A stretch of 64,000 nucleotides of DNA from Clostridium sp. C2-6-12 (lineage in GTDB: Bacteria; Bacillota; Clostridia; Clostridiales; Clostridiaceae), in the NCBI RefSeq assembly GCF_009928485.1, contig NZ_JAABNP010000004.1, positions 1-64,000 on the forward strand. Direction: 5' to 3'. Numbering within the stretch: the stretch's first letter is position 1; every line of letters begins with the position of its first letter. The notes beneath the pieces are model-generated. The model was not told where the DNA came from, ran no database searches, and saw nothing but the letters and a program-made list of their open reading frames with translations. Shown piece by piece: positions 20,010 through 29,099 of the stretch. The position numbers and the translations under genes were made by a program.

Positions 20010-21473
20010 TCATTTTATATCCCATTTTTTCAAAGATTCTATTTTTGACTCTCCTTTTGAAAACACTTTAATACCAATGGCATCTTCACTTGGATAAATT
20101 AAACTTGTCATAACTTTCTCGCCTTCATTAATAAATACTTCTACTGAACATTTATCAACAAATATACGAAGATTTAATTTATTATTAATTAAGTTTACTT
20201 CTGTTCTTCTTTCTCCTCCAGGTCCAATACCTGACTTATCAATATTAAAGACAAACTGCTTCTCCTTCTTTCTATATGATAAAACTGTTTCTTGAGACTC
20301 ATTTACTCTTAACTTTAAACCAATCTCCTCCGCTTCCATCAGATCATAATTTATTTCAAGTTCATAACTATCTCCATTTAAATCAAGTTTTTTCTCTTGA
20401 TTTATCTTTATGTCCTTTAAAACAACTTCATTGATTCTGTATTCTTCAATTTCATCAACTGGTTTAAAATATAATTTAGAATTTTTAAGAATTACTTCTC
20501 TTGGAATTGTCATTGCTCCAGCCCAATTATGCCCATTACTATATGTAGGATATTCTTTTTCCCACATAGTCATCCATCCAGCCATTATTCTTCTGCCTTT
20601 ACTGTCTATAGTTGTTTGAGGTGCATAAAAGTTAAATCCATAATCAACTGGATAAAAGCTATCATATTTAAATTTTCCTAAATTATAATCTAAATTTCCA
20701 ACCATATAGACACATGAATAAATATTGGTTAATTTTGCATCTTGGTTTTTTAAGTATTGTGGAGAAACAATGAGAACCTCCTTATTCTGCAATGTAAATA
20801 AGTCTGGGCATTCCCAGTTCTCTCCCAAGTCTCCATTGCTTTTAGCTACCACATTTACAAATTCCCAATTCAATAAATTACTGGATTTATACATTAAAAC
20901 TTGTCCATTTCCACATTTATCATTTGAACCTAAGAAAGTGTAATATAAATCTCCAACTTTATAAGTTTTAGGATCACGAATATCTTTTGAAGAAGAGTTA
21001 TTAGGAACTTGGTTTGTGTCTATTACAGGATTACATTCATGTTTTTTAAAATGTATTCCATCATAAGAATAAGCTAAACACTGAACTTGTTTGTAATCCT
21101 CTTTTTCATTGATTCCTGTATTTATATGCCCAGTGTAAATAAGATATAGCTTTCCCTCCTCTTCTATTGCACTTCCAGAAAAGCATCCATTTTTATCAAA
21201 TTCCTTATCAGGCGCTAAAGCTATAGGAAGGTAGTCCCACTTTATTAAATCCTTACTCACTGCATGACCCCAATGCATAGGCCCCCAAACTGCATCATAT
21301 GGATTATGTTGATAAAACAAATGATAATTATCCTTATATTCACAAAAACCATTAGGATCATTAATCCATCCATATTCCCCCATCAAATGGTAGTTAAGTC
21401 TATATTGATCATTTATCTTATATTTATTTTCTTTAATATATTGATCTGCCTCTCGTATTTTATTACTGAACAT
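20010..21473 (-). CDS. scrB: beta-fructofuranosidase / sucrose-6-phosphate hydrolase (GH32)
   Basis: Cytoplasmic GH32 fructosidase of 487 residues. The nucleophile sits in WINDPNG (D39), RDPK holds the transition-state stabiliser, and the acid/base is in WECPD (near E222). A C-terminal beta-sandwich runs from about 345. There is no signal peptide. Because the operon has an ABC importer and no PTS enzyme II, the natural substrate may be non-phosphorylated sucrose or short fructo-oligosaccharides rather than sucrose-6-phosphate; this is inferred. GGGAG precedes the ATG. It lies 27 nt after the permease gene. Confidence 0.9.
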   Translation of the reverse strand: MFSNKIREADQYIKENKYKINDQYRLNYHLMGEYGWINDPNGFCEYKDNYHLFYQHNPYDAVWGPMHWGHAVSKDLIKWDYLPIALAPDKEFDKNGCFSGSAIEEEGKLYLIYTGHINTGINEKEDYKQVQCLAYSYDGIHFKKHECNPVIDTNQVPNNSSSKDIRDPKTYKVGDLYYTFLGSNDKCGNGQVLMYKSSNLLNWEFVNVVAKSNGDLGENWECPDLFTLQNKEVLIVSPQYLKNQDAKLTNIYSCVYMVGNLDYNLGKFKYDSFYPVDYGFNFYAPQTTIDSKGRRIMAGWMTMWEKEYPTYSNGHNWAGAMTIPREVILKNSKLYFKPVDEIEEYRINEVVLKDIKINQEKKLDLNGDSYELEINYDLMEAEEIGLKLRVNESQETVLSYRKKEKQFVFNIDKSGIGPGGERRTEVNLINNKLNLRIFVDKCSVEVFINEGEKVMTSLIYPSEDAIGIKVFSKGESKIESLKKWDIK

Positions 21474-21500
21474 ATTTTAATCTCCCACAATTTTGTATTT

Positions 21501-22328
21501 TTATTTAATAGATCCTTGTAAAACTCCACCTATAATACTCTTTTGTAAGAATAGGTAAATTATTAATACTGGAAGAATTGATAACATTAAAGCTGACATT
21601 GATAATCCGTAATCTGTAGTATAAGTACCATTGAAAGCGTATGTTGATAATTGGAGAGTTCTTTCGTTTGGTGCTATTAATATTAGCGATGGTAATAAGA
21701 AGTCATTCCATATCCATAGCACGTCCAAAGTAGTTATTGTCATCGTTATAGGCTTCATAATAGGAAAGACAATTTGCCAGAAAGTTTGAAATCTTGTGGC
21801 ACCATCTATCATAGCAGCTTCTTCTAATTCTACCGGTATGCTTTTAATAAATCCATGATACATAAATACTGCTAAAGACATTCCAAAGCCTAAATACATA
21901 TAAATCAACGCCCATTTAGTATTAAGCATTCCCATTGATCCATAAATCGATACTAAAGGTATCATTATTCCTTGAAATGGTATAATCATAGATAAAACCA
22001 TTCCAAAAAATATAAATTTATTGAACTTCCAATCTTTTCTTACTAATATATAAGCTGTCATTGAAGAAAATATAATTATTATAAGCACACTTAAAACAGT
22101 TATTATTAGAGTGTTAACAAACGCATGGCCATAGTTCATTTTTTCAAAAGCATCAACATAATTTGAAAACTTGAACGTACTTGGTAATGCTAATGGGTTG
22201 GAAATTACATCTTTTCTAGCCTTAAGAGAATTTATTAGTACAAATACAAATGGTACTATATATACAAGTAGAAGACCTGATATAACTATATACTTGATAA
22301 TATTTGCTATTAACTTCTTATTTTTCAT
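21501..22328 (-). CDS. sugar ABC transporter permease (MalG type), sucrose operon
   Basis: CUT1 permease of 275 residues with six transmembrane segments. The EAA motif reads ELEEAAMIDGATRFQTFWQIV plus FP. Its start overlaps the stop of the preceding permease (TAATG), which suggests translational coupling. It belongs to the importer with the permease at 22328 and the lipoprotein at 23303. Sucrose, kestose or raffinose is the likely cargo, judged from the GH32 and phosphorylase genes downstream. Confidence 0.9.
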   Translation of the reverse strand: MKNKKLIANIIKYIVISGLLLVYIVPFVFVLINSLKARKDVISNPLALPSTFKFSNYVDAFEKMNYGHAFVNTLIITVLSVLIIIIFSSMTAYILVRKDWKFNKFIFFGMVLSMIIPFQGIMIPLVSIYGSMGMLNTKWALIYMYLGFGMSLAVFMYHGFIKSIPVELEEAAMIDGATRFQTFWQIVFPIMKPITMTITTLDVLWIWNDFLLPSLILIAPNERTLQLSTYAFNGTYTTDYGLSMSALMLSILPVLIIYLFLQKSIIGGVLQGSIK

Positions 22329-23212
22329 TATGCTTCTACCTCCATCTTCTTAGTTGTGTAAACTTGGAATAATGATATTGCTGCAACTATTAAAAATAAA
22401 ACAAAGGCTTCTGCCTGTCCAACACCATATTGTTGCGATAAAAAGGCTTTATTATAAACATGCATTGATATCATTTCTGTAGCTTGATAAGGTCCACCCT
22501 TAGTAAGTGCAAGATTCACATCGTAAACCATGAAACTTCTTTGTAGACTTAAAAACAGGCATACTGTGAAGGATGGAATCATCATAGGAAGGGTTATGCT
22601 TATGAGCTTTCTAAAACCATTAGCTCCATCTATGCTTGCTGCTTCTAAAATGTCTCTTGGAACATTCATAAAACCTGCTACATATATGATCATTAAATAT
22701 CCTGAATATTGCCAAACTGTTACAATTATTAAAGTCCACAGTGCTTTGGTAGGGTCCGCAAGCCAAGAGGTAGAAAAAATCGGAATATTAAAATTATTAC
22801 CTATATAAACTAAAATATTTGAGAATAAAAACTGCCAAATAAATCCAAGAATTATTCCACCAATAAGATTTGGAGTAAAGAATCCTGCTCTATAAAAATT
22901 TTGACCTTTCATGCCACTTGTTAATGCATATGCAAGTAAAAATGCTATGATATTCATGAGTATTACAGCTGCAATTGCATATTTAAAAGTTAACCACAAC
23001 GAGTTCCAAAACACCACATCTTTAAATACTTCTGAATAATTTTGAAATCCTATAAAATCATGTGCATCTGATACACCATTCCAATTTGTGAAAGTTAAAT
23101 AAATACCATATATGAAGGGAACAATCATAACTGTAAAAAATGCAAAAGTACCAGGTCCTGCATATATGAGATAAGTTTTTAATTTACCAAGAAAGCCTTT
23201 TTCGTTTCTCAT
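22328..23212 (-). CDS. sugar ABC transporter permease (MalF type), sucrose operon
   Basis: CUT1 permease of about 294 residues with six membrane segments; the first spans about 14-36. The EAA motif is DILEAASIDGANGFRKLISI plus TLPM. ATG at 23212 is preferred (GGAGG 10 nt upstream) over the in-frame GTG at 23218, only 4 nt from the ribosome site. Its stop overlaps the next permease start. No ATPase gene is present. Confidence 0.9.
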   Translation of the reverse strand: MRNEKGFLGKLKTYLIYAGPGTFAFFTVMIVPFIYGIYLTFTNWNGVSDAHDFIGFQNYSEVFKDVVFWNSLWLTFKYAIAAVILMNIIAFLLAYALTSGMKGQNFYRAGFFTPNLIGGIILGFIWQFLFSNILVYIGNNFNIPIFSTSWLADPTKALWTLIIVTVWQYSGYLMIIYVAGFMNVPRDILEAASIDGANGFRKLISITLPMMIPSFTVCLFLSLQRSFMVYDVNLALTKGGPYQATEMISMHVYNKAFLSQQYGVGQAEAFVLFLIVAAISLFQVYTTKKMEVEA

Positions 23213-23260
23213 ATTCACTATTCCTCCTATAAAAATTTTATATGCTTATATGGAATAACG

Positions 23261-23294
23261 GATATTCGTAAATACGCCTATCCGTTATTTCTTT
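23261..23294. other. intercistronic stem-loop after binding protein 2
   Basis: AATAACGGAT and ATCCGTTATT form a stem in the 84-nt gap between the binding-protein gene and the first permease gene, next to a T-rich tract on the plus strand. It mirrors the hairpin at 9357-9383 of importer 1 and probably limits read-through or protects the upstream mRNA. Confidence 0.5.
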
Positions 23295-23302
23295 TTATGT
23301 TA

Positions 23303-24610
23303 TTATTTAACGTTTTTCCAGTAATTTTGAATGTCACCAGCTAGAGCTGCCTTATCACTCTTACCATCAAGATATTTTTGCATTGAACCTCCAACTTGTG
23401 CCCAATGATCTCCAGGTAATGTTGTCATAGGTGCTATAACCTTTTTATTTTCTACAAATTTCTTTATTGATTTTCCAAGTGGGTCAGCTATTTCTAATTT
23501 AACATTTGAGAAAGCTGGAATTAAACTAGCTTTGTTTACTAAGAAATCTTGACCATTATCGCTATATACTAACCATTCTAAGAATTTCTTTGCTGCTGCT
23601 TGTTGATCTTCATTATTGTTTTTAGTATCTACACCAATAAATTTAGCTGGTCCTGCATATATTTGTGAGTTACCATAATCATCCGCATTGTTGCTTACTG
23701 GAACTGGTATGAATCCATATTGTCCATTAGCTTGATCAAATTCTTTAATTTGTGGCCATGCCCAGTTACCCATAAACCAGAATGCTGCCTTACCTGTCCC
23801 TAAATATTCAGGTGCTTTTTCATAAGTTCCAGCTAGTGGAGCTGCTTTATCTATGTTATTTGCTTTTAAAACATCGAAAGTTGATATTAATCCATTGAAT
23901 ACAGCATTACTATTTAAATCAACTTTTCCAGCCTTTATGTCTTGTACGAATTTATCTGCTGCTCCAGCTTCTTTTGATTGGTCTAAATATGCTATTGGTA
24001 GGAAATGCGCTCCTAATGACCAATCCATTGGTGAAAGAACCATAGGTGCTACTCCAATGCCTTGTATTTTTTGGAATGCCGCTTCTAAATCTTTCGTAGT
24101 TTTGATAGTAGTTGGATCTACTCCAGCTTTATCCAATACTGTTTTGTTATATATTAATCCAAAGCCTTCAACAGATAATGGGAAGCCTACTTGCTTTCCA
24201 TCTATTTTAGCTGCATTTAAAGTACCTTCTGATGCATCTTTAACCCATTTTTCAGATGAAAGATCTGCAAACTTATCTGCAAATTTAGGAATGTCATTTG
24301 GGTCAAGCATACTTAAAGATGGTGCATTTCCAGCTGCATACATAGAAGAAACCTTTTGGAATGGTGATTCTCCTGCACCAGCTTGAACAATGTCTACTGT
24401 TATATTAGGATTTTCTTTTGTAAAAGCTTTTGTTGCATCTTCTAATTGAGTTGCAATTTCTCCTTTTGTGTTAAGAAATGTTATTTTAACATTTTTTCCT
24501 GCTGAACTTTTATCACCAGTTGAACTTCCACCACTAGAACCACAACCTGCTAATAAAGAAACTGTTACAACAGCTGTTGTTAAAATAGATACCAATTTTG
24601 ACTTTTTCAT
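23303..24610 (-). CDS. sugar-binding lipoprotein of ABC importer 2
   Basis: Extracellular solute-binding lipoprotein (family 1), 435 residues. The signal peptide ends in the lipobox LLAGC (C23), followed by a Gly/Ser linker. Family features are the LIYNKTVLDKAGVDP segment, FWFMGNWAWPQ and a C-terminal GGSMQKYLDGKSDKAAL. It starts the sucrose operon and feeds the two permeases downstream. The ATG has GGGGGA upstream, and a consensus sigma-A promoter lies at 24787-24815. The ligand (sucrose or oligosaccharide) is inferred from the enzymes that follow. Confidence 0.9.
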   Translation of the reverse strand: MKKSKLVSILTTAVVTVSLLAGCGSSGGSSTGDKSSAGKNVKITFLNTKGEIATQLEDATKAFTKENPNITVDIVQAGAGESPFQKVSSMYAAGNAPSLSMLDPNDIPKFADKFADLSSEKWVKDASEGTLNAAKIDGKQVGFPLSVEGFGLIYNKTVLDKAGVDPTTIKTTKDLEAAFQKIQGIGVAPMVLSPMDWSLGAHFLPIAYLDQSKEAGAADKFVQDIKAGKVDLNSNAVFNGLISTFDVLKANNIDKAAPLAGTYEKAPEYLGTGKAAFWFMGNWAWPQIKEFDQANGQYGFIPVPVSNNADDYGNSQIYAGPAKFIGVDTKNNNEDQQAAAKKFLEWLVYSDNGQDFLVNKASLIPAFSNVKLEIADPLGKSIKKFVENKKVIAPMTTLPGDHWAQVGGSMQKYLDGKSDKAALAGDIQNYWKNVK

Positions 24611-24786
24611 AATATTCCCCCTACTTAATATAGGTTTTCAAAAGTTCTTAATTATAACCTTTGATTAACCCTTATTTTAATTTTTATATAAATAACTTGT
24701 CCCTATTTAAAATTTATTTAAAATAGATCAAATTACAAATATCACAATTAATTTTTAATTCTTGTAAACATTTACTCGTTGAAATT

Positions 24787-24824
24787 ATTATATTACCACT
24801 TTAACAACATGTCAACGGGTTGTC
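24787..24824 (-). promoter_or_regulatory. consensus sigma-A promoter of the sucrose operon with overlapping operator
   Basis: Read leftward, TTGACA (24810-24815) and TATAAT (24787-24792) are both perfect and 17 bp apart. A palindrome-like CAACATGTCAACGGGTTG (24805-24822) covers the -35 box. A related TAACATATGTCAACATGTTA lies at 25145-25164 before the LacI-family gene. This fits repression of a strong promoter by the divergent regulator. Confidence 0.78.
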
Positions 24825-25144
24825 ATAAATATTTATAATATTTTTCTTTTAATTTTTAATACAAACAATTCACAATATATATTTTACAAACCTAAAGGAC
24901 CGCGCTTTTAGTTCTTATCAATAATAATTTTTGGTAAACGCCTCATGTTTCATTGCTCTTTAAATCCTCACAAATACCTCTTTTCTTGTATAATGACGTT
25001 CTGATTGTTAATTATCTTTTTTATAAATACCAATCAATAACACTCACAATATTTTTTTAAATATTAAACCACTTTTCATTTTCATTCTAATTGTCGCTAA
25101 ATATAACTTTATAAAAAGTTATATTTTTTACGCCATTATTATGA

Positions 25145-25164
25145 TAACATATGTCAACATGTTA
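25145..25164. promoter_or_regulatory. candidate operator upstream of the LacI-family gene
   Basis: TAACATATGTCAACATGTTA is an inverted repeat (TAACAT and ATGTTA arms) sharing ATGTCAAC with the site over the sucrose promoter -35 box. It lies 71 bp before the regulator start and may serve autoregulation. The rest of the 624-base gap (24611-25234) is A/T-rich; a weak hairpin CTAAA-TTTAG sits near 24892-24910. Confidence 0.5.
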
Positions 25165-25234
25165 CTATAGATTTTTTTACTTTTTCAGGTTATATTTAAT
25201 ATAGTAAGTTTTTAATACGTAAGGAAGTGATTTT

Positions 25235-26215
25235 TTGCCTAACATAAAGGACGTTGCGAGTCACGCTGGTGTTTCAGTAACGACAGTATCTAGAATTATG
25301 AACAATAGAGGCTATATCTCTGAAGAAACAAGAAAAAAAGTATATGATGCCATGGAAGAATTGAATTATCATCCTAATGAAATGGCTAAAAGTTTATATA
25401 CAAAGAAATCCAATCTAATCGGGTTAATCTTACCCGACGTAGCCATTCCTTTTTATGCGGAAGAAGCAAAACATATAGAAGAAGCTTTATATATGAATGG
25501 TTATAAGCTACTTTTATGCAATGCAAGTAATAATTGCGTTCGGGAAAAAGAATACATAACTATGCTACAAAGAAATCAAGTTGATGGCATAATCATCGGC
25601 AGTCACACTTTAAAATTAGAAGAATACACTAAGTTAAAACTTCCAATCGTCGCTTTAGACAGATTTCTTGGAAAGGATATACCAGTAATCTCTTCTGATC
25701 ATTCTCAAGGTGGTTCCTTAGCTGCCAATGAATTCATACGTCTTGGTTGCAAAAATATTATTCAATTTGTAGGAAACAGCCAAGTAGCTACACCTGCAAA
25801 TGAAAAGAATTTCACCTTCTCTGAAATAATGAAAAAAAATAATATTAAATGCACAGATATAGAGTTTCCGGTAAATTTCTTTTCCTTCGAAAATTATTTA
25901 CCTTTTATAAAAGCAGCATTGGATGCTAACCCAAAGGTTGATGGTATATTTGCTGTGGATACCATAGCATTTGCAGTAATAAAAGAATTATCCAGTCGTA
26001 ACCTAATAGTACCCGATGAAGTAAAAATTATAGGCTATGACGGAATTGCAATTGGTAGTATTATTAGTCCTATTCTTACAACAATAAAACAACCAATAAG
26101 AGATATTGCAAATTCAGCAGTCTCAACACTGTTATACCTAATCAACAACCATAATACAATGATTCCAAGTGACATAAAGTTACCAGTGATGTTGTCTCAA
26201 GGACAAACAACTTAG
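25235..26215 (+). CDS. scrR: LacI-family repressor of the sucrose operon
   Basis: Regulator of 326 residues. The N-terminal helix-turn-helix is IKDVASHAGVSVTTVSRIMN (residues 4-23), with the hinge NEMAKSLYTKKSNLIGLILP. The C-terminal part is a periplasmic-binding-protein-like sensor (DGIIIGSHT, DGIFAVDTIAFAV, GYDGIAIGSIISPILTTIKQP). The TTG start at 25235 follows AAGGAAGTG. It is divergent from the operon headed by the binding lipoprotein and probably represses it; the operators at 24805 and 25145 share a core. The symbol reflects context and is not proven. Confidence 0.85.
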   Translation: MPNIKDVASHAGVSVTTVSRIMNNRGYISEETRKKVYDAMEELNYHPNEMAKSLYTKKSNLIGLILPDVAIPFYAEEAKHIEEALYMNGYKLLLCNASNNCVREKEYITMLQRNQVDGIIIGSHTLKLEEYTKLKLPIVALDRFLGKDIPVISSDHSQGGSLAANEFIRLGCKNIIQFVGNSQVATPANEKNFTFSEIMKKNNIKCTDIEFPVNFFSFENYLPFIKAALDANPKVDGIFAVDTIAFAVIKELSSRNLIVPDEVKIIGYDGIAIGSIISPILTTIKQPIRDIANSAVSTLLYLINNHNTMIPSDIKLPVMLSQGQTT

Positions 26216-26250
26216 ATAAATAAGACTACTTTAAAAAATAATTAATTTTC

Positions 26251-26287
26251 AATGTATATGTTAATGATTTGACATATACATTTTTTA
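26251..26287 (+). terminator. terminator of the LacI-family gene
   Basis: AATGTATATGT and ACATATACATT form a stem followed by TTTTTTATTT, 36 nt after the stop codon. Confidence 0.8.
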
Positions 26288-26668
26288 TTTAATATATTTA
26301 TGAAAACCTTTATCACCTTGTTGATTTAAAACCGTTTTCATGTTTTTATGATACCAGTTCCACATATATCATGTCAAGTACTTAAAAAGATTTTTTTATA
26401 GCATTTTTTATATTGACCTTCTAAGCCTTGTATTTAAGTATTAATAACCTATATTTTTTTCTTAATCATGATGCTAATAATTCAAAAATATTATCTTAAA
26501 AATATTCGAAGGTATCAGTACCATATTCTTGATAGTTTTATTTTATATAAAAAATATGAGCCGATACAAATCTAACTCTGTTAGTTTTGAAACAGCTCAT
26601 ATAAACCTCCAAACAATTTTATTCCTTGTATATTATTTATTGTCCTATTGATAAATGTTATTTCTAAA
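26288..26668. other. intergenic region with one large hairpin
   Basis: There is no credible gene in this part of the 505-base gap. A stem ATATGAGC (26553-26560) pairs with GCTCATAT (26594-26601) and encloses an inner CTAAC-GTTAG hairpin. It has no adjacent T-run, so it is not an obvious terminator. Confidence 0.35.
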
Positions 26669-26710
26669 AAAAGAATGAATCATATATCAATTATACAATT
26701 CATTCTTTCT
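26669..26710 (-). terminator. terminator of the PH-domain gene
   Basis: AAGAATGAAT and ATTCATTCTT form a stem with a loop of about 17 nt, with A and T tracts outside. It lies just after the stop of the leftward gene at 26721. Confidence 0.6.
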
Positions 26711-26720
26711 CTAATATATA

Positions 26721-27128
26721 CTATACACATAAATAATATTTTTTAACTAAATTAACAACTTCTTTTGCTTCATCAGCTTGTTTCTTAGGAACTTTAAAAG
26801 AAATTGGAGCACTATAATAAGCACCACTAGAACCCATTACTGTATTTCCATCAACACCAATTTTAATATCCACATCTAAATCAAAATTACCTGCTGTTTC
26901 AAAAGAAACACTTTTAATATTCTTTTTAGGAAAAAATTTAACTTCTACCTTTTTTCCTGTCATTCCTTGAACATCTACTTGATAAATTCCTAAAGTAGTT
27001 AAAACTATTGAATCTCTGAAAAATTGATAAGAAGTAATTACCTCTTCTCCATCAAAAATATAATCTTCCACATATTTAAGATCTGCACCAATAGTTGCTT
27101 TACCTGTAAGTTTATCGTATAATCCCAC
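26721..27128 (-). CDS. bacterial PH-domain protein (bPH_1 / DUF1696 family)
   Basis: Small soluble protein of 135 residues resembling the bacterial pleckstrin-homology-like family PF08000. Typical features are the MGLYDKLTG start, GEEVITSYQFFRDSIVLTTLGIY (two strands around the RDSIVLT segment), GKKVEVKFFPKKNIKSVSFE and the final helix ADEAKEVVNLVKKYY. The molecular role of the family is unknown. The GTG start at 27128 follows AAGGGGG. It appears monocistronic. Confidence 0.8.
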   Translation of the reverse strand: MGLYDKLTGKATIGADLKYVEDYIFDGEEVITSYQFFRDSIVLTTLGIYQVDVQGMTGKKVEVKFFPKKNIKSVSFETAGNFDLDVDIKIGVDGNTVMGSSGAYYSAPISFKVPKKQADEAKEVVNLVKKYYLCV

Positions 27129-27343
27129 TAATATTTCCCCCTTGTAATAATATAAGATTTTACCTACTATTTTACTATAATTCCAACAATAAGTATATTG
27201 TTTTTATAAAATTATATCATTACAATTTCTTATATCACAAACTTTACATCTATAAGCAACTTTTTGACTACATTTTTATACAAATATGTATATTACTTTA
27301 ATAAATGAATCACTAAGTTAATATATTACTTTGGAACTATACT

Positions 27344-28393
27344 TTATATAATATATTTAATTTCTTTCTCTTGGAATAATTCCTCAATTTCTTCCCTAAA
27401 AAATTGCTTTATATCCTCCAAGCTTTCTTTAGGATATACATACTTCCCATATCCAAATTGTCCGTACTTAAATTTTCGCTCTTCCTCTTTCATTGGCAGC
27501 TCACTTTTAGGGAAAGCTTGAAGTATAATATTCTTTGCTGTAGTTGTATAACGATGAGAAATTATTTCAAAGGTTACTGGAACTTTTAAATCCTTTGGCA
27601 GTTCTCTGCTTAACTTCAGCAATAAATCATGATATTCTTCTTTCCAATTATCATAAATAAAAACAGGAGCAATTAAAAATCCTATTGGATATCCTGCTTT
27701 AGCTGCTTTTATACTCGCCTCTATTCTTAAATCTCGAGAAGCTGTGGCATGTTCATATTTATCTATAACTGAGGAAGTATTTATACTAAATCTTATTTCT
27801 GTATGACCATTGTGCTCTAAATCCAATAATGAATCTATATCATTGTATTTTGTAACAAACCTAAATCTAGCATTCTTTTCATTTCCAAAGAATACTATAG
27901 CCTTTTCTAAAGAGTGAGTATACGGTTCTACTGGTATAGGATCAGAAGTTGCAGCTCCTTCAAATATAGTTATGTCCGGCAATCTTTCAGCTATATATTT
28001 TTCAGCTTGATTAAGAATTTCCTCCACATTAACATGAATTTTCACGAAAGGTTTATCCCCAAGCTTTGTATTTAAATAACAATATTCACATTGCCCCATA
28101 CACCCTGAAATTAATGGGAGCTGATAATGAGCTGAAGGCTTACAGGATTGAAATTTTAAACTTTTTTTAGTTCCAACTACTAAAGTCTTTTTGCCTTCTC
28201 TATATTGGGAATAAAAATCTTCCCCTGGAATATGTTGTTTTAATTTATTTGAAGTTAAATTAATGATCTCTATCTTGTCATCTTTCTCAAATTTAGTATA
28301 GATATTTCTAGCCATTTCATAGTTTAGTGAATCTTTTTCAAATATAATTCTTTTAGGTATAAACATAGCTTTCTTCAATAAACCAGTTCTCAA
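27344..28393 (-). CDS. splB: spore photoproduct lyase (radical SAM)
   Basis: Radical-SAM enzyme of about 349 residues that reverses the UV-induced spore photoproduct (5-thyminyl-5,6-dihydrothymine) in DNA during germination. The Fe-S cluster motif is CMGQCEYC (C98, C102, C105), the CX3CX2C form typical of SplB rather than CX3CX2C with other spacers outside. GAATSDPIPVEPYTHSLEKAI and SISTSSV-like RFSINTSSVIDKYEHAT follow. The TTG at 28393 has AAAGGAG 13 nt upstream; an ATG at 28366 is a possible alternative start. Its presence supports a spore-forming host. Confidence 0.9.
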   Translation of the reverse strand: MRTGLLKKAMFIPKRIIFEKDSLNYEMARNIYTKFEKDDKIEIINLTSNKLKQHIPGEDFYSQYREGKKTLVVGTKKSLKFQSCKPSAHYQLPLISGCMGQCEYCYLNTKLGDKPFVKIHVNVEEILNQAEKYIAERLPDITIFEGAATSDPIPVEPYTHSLEKAIVFFGNEKNARFRFVTKYNDIDSLLDLEHNGHTEIRFSINTSSVIDKYEHATASRDLRIEASIKAAKAGYPIGFLIAPVFIYDNWKEEYHDLLLKLSRELPKDLKVPVTFEIISHRYTTTAKNIILQAFPKSELPMKEEERKFKYGQFGYGKYVYPKESLEDIKQFFREEIEELFQEKEIKYII

Positions 28394-28482
28394 TCTAGTT
28401 TATTTACTCCTTTCTTTAATTAATTAATTTTATTATGTGTAATTAAAGAATTTAATATTTGCTGATTTCTATATTAATACCT

Positions 28483-28914
28483 TTATTCAAAACTTCCTTC
28501 TTTTACTTTATATTCAACTTCATAGCCCTCAAAATTTTCAAGTATCTCAAGCTTATGAATCATATTATTTAAAACTTTCACCGGCACACTTCTAGCCCTA
28601 GTTCTATTTCTAGATATTAATTCCTTATATTGTGTTTCAATATAAATAAATTTCACTTTAGCTCCATAAGCTGAAAATAAATCACATAACTTTTTTCTAG
28701 TATCATATATTATGTTTGTTGCATTCCATACAAACGGCTGTTTTACTCTTAAATATTCCTTTGCTCTTTCCTTTGCAATCATAGCAATTTTACTTGAGTC
28801 ATCTCTAGGTGATACTTTAAATTCTTCCCTTATATCATCTAAGGAAATTATATTCATATGACTTAAGTTTTCTTTTATATAAGTATCTTTACCAGCTAAA
28901 GGTAATCCAACCAA
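28483..28914 (-). pseudogene. P-loop kinase-like protein, probably 5'-truncated
   Basis: A 143-residue frame starts at a TTG without ribosome site. It carries a Walker A motif GLPLAGKDT and a C-terminal RNRTRARSVP segment as in polynucleotide kinase-like / AAA ATPases that act on nucleic acids or adjacent HD domains. The same frame stays open upstream to a TAG at 28978-28980, adding a sensible VIVLVG beta-strand before Walker A but no start codon. The missing 5' part lies on the side of the insertion sequence at 29.1-30.4 kb, so truncation by insertion or deletion is likely. A functional short protein is possible but less likely. Confidence 0.55.
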
Positions 28915-29099
28915 AACTATAACTTCAAAAGTTGTAATATCGAAAACCTCATCATCATGCCAGTAATTTAGCCTTTGCTACAATTATACATATGTTTTAT
29001 AATATTTTCCATTATTCCAATCAATACTTCACTTGATAATACTGATTTTTCTACAAATCGGCAGACTTTCCCCTTACCCCAAAACTATTTCTTCCTTAA

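Noticed and set aside
23853-24386. 177-codon plus-strand frame opposite the binding lipoprotein
   Set aside because: It is a codon-bias shadow of a real, motif-supported gene and has no recognisable domain.
26553-26601. Hairpin with ATATGAGC/GCTCATAT arms
   Set aside because: No T-run, no neighbouring gene start and no second copy seen, so neither terminator nor riboswitch can be supported.
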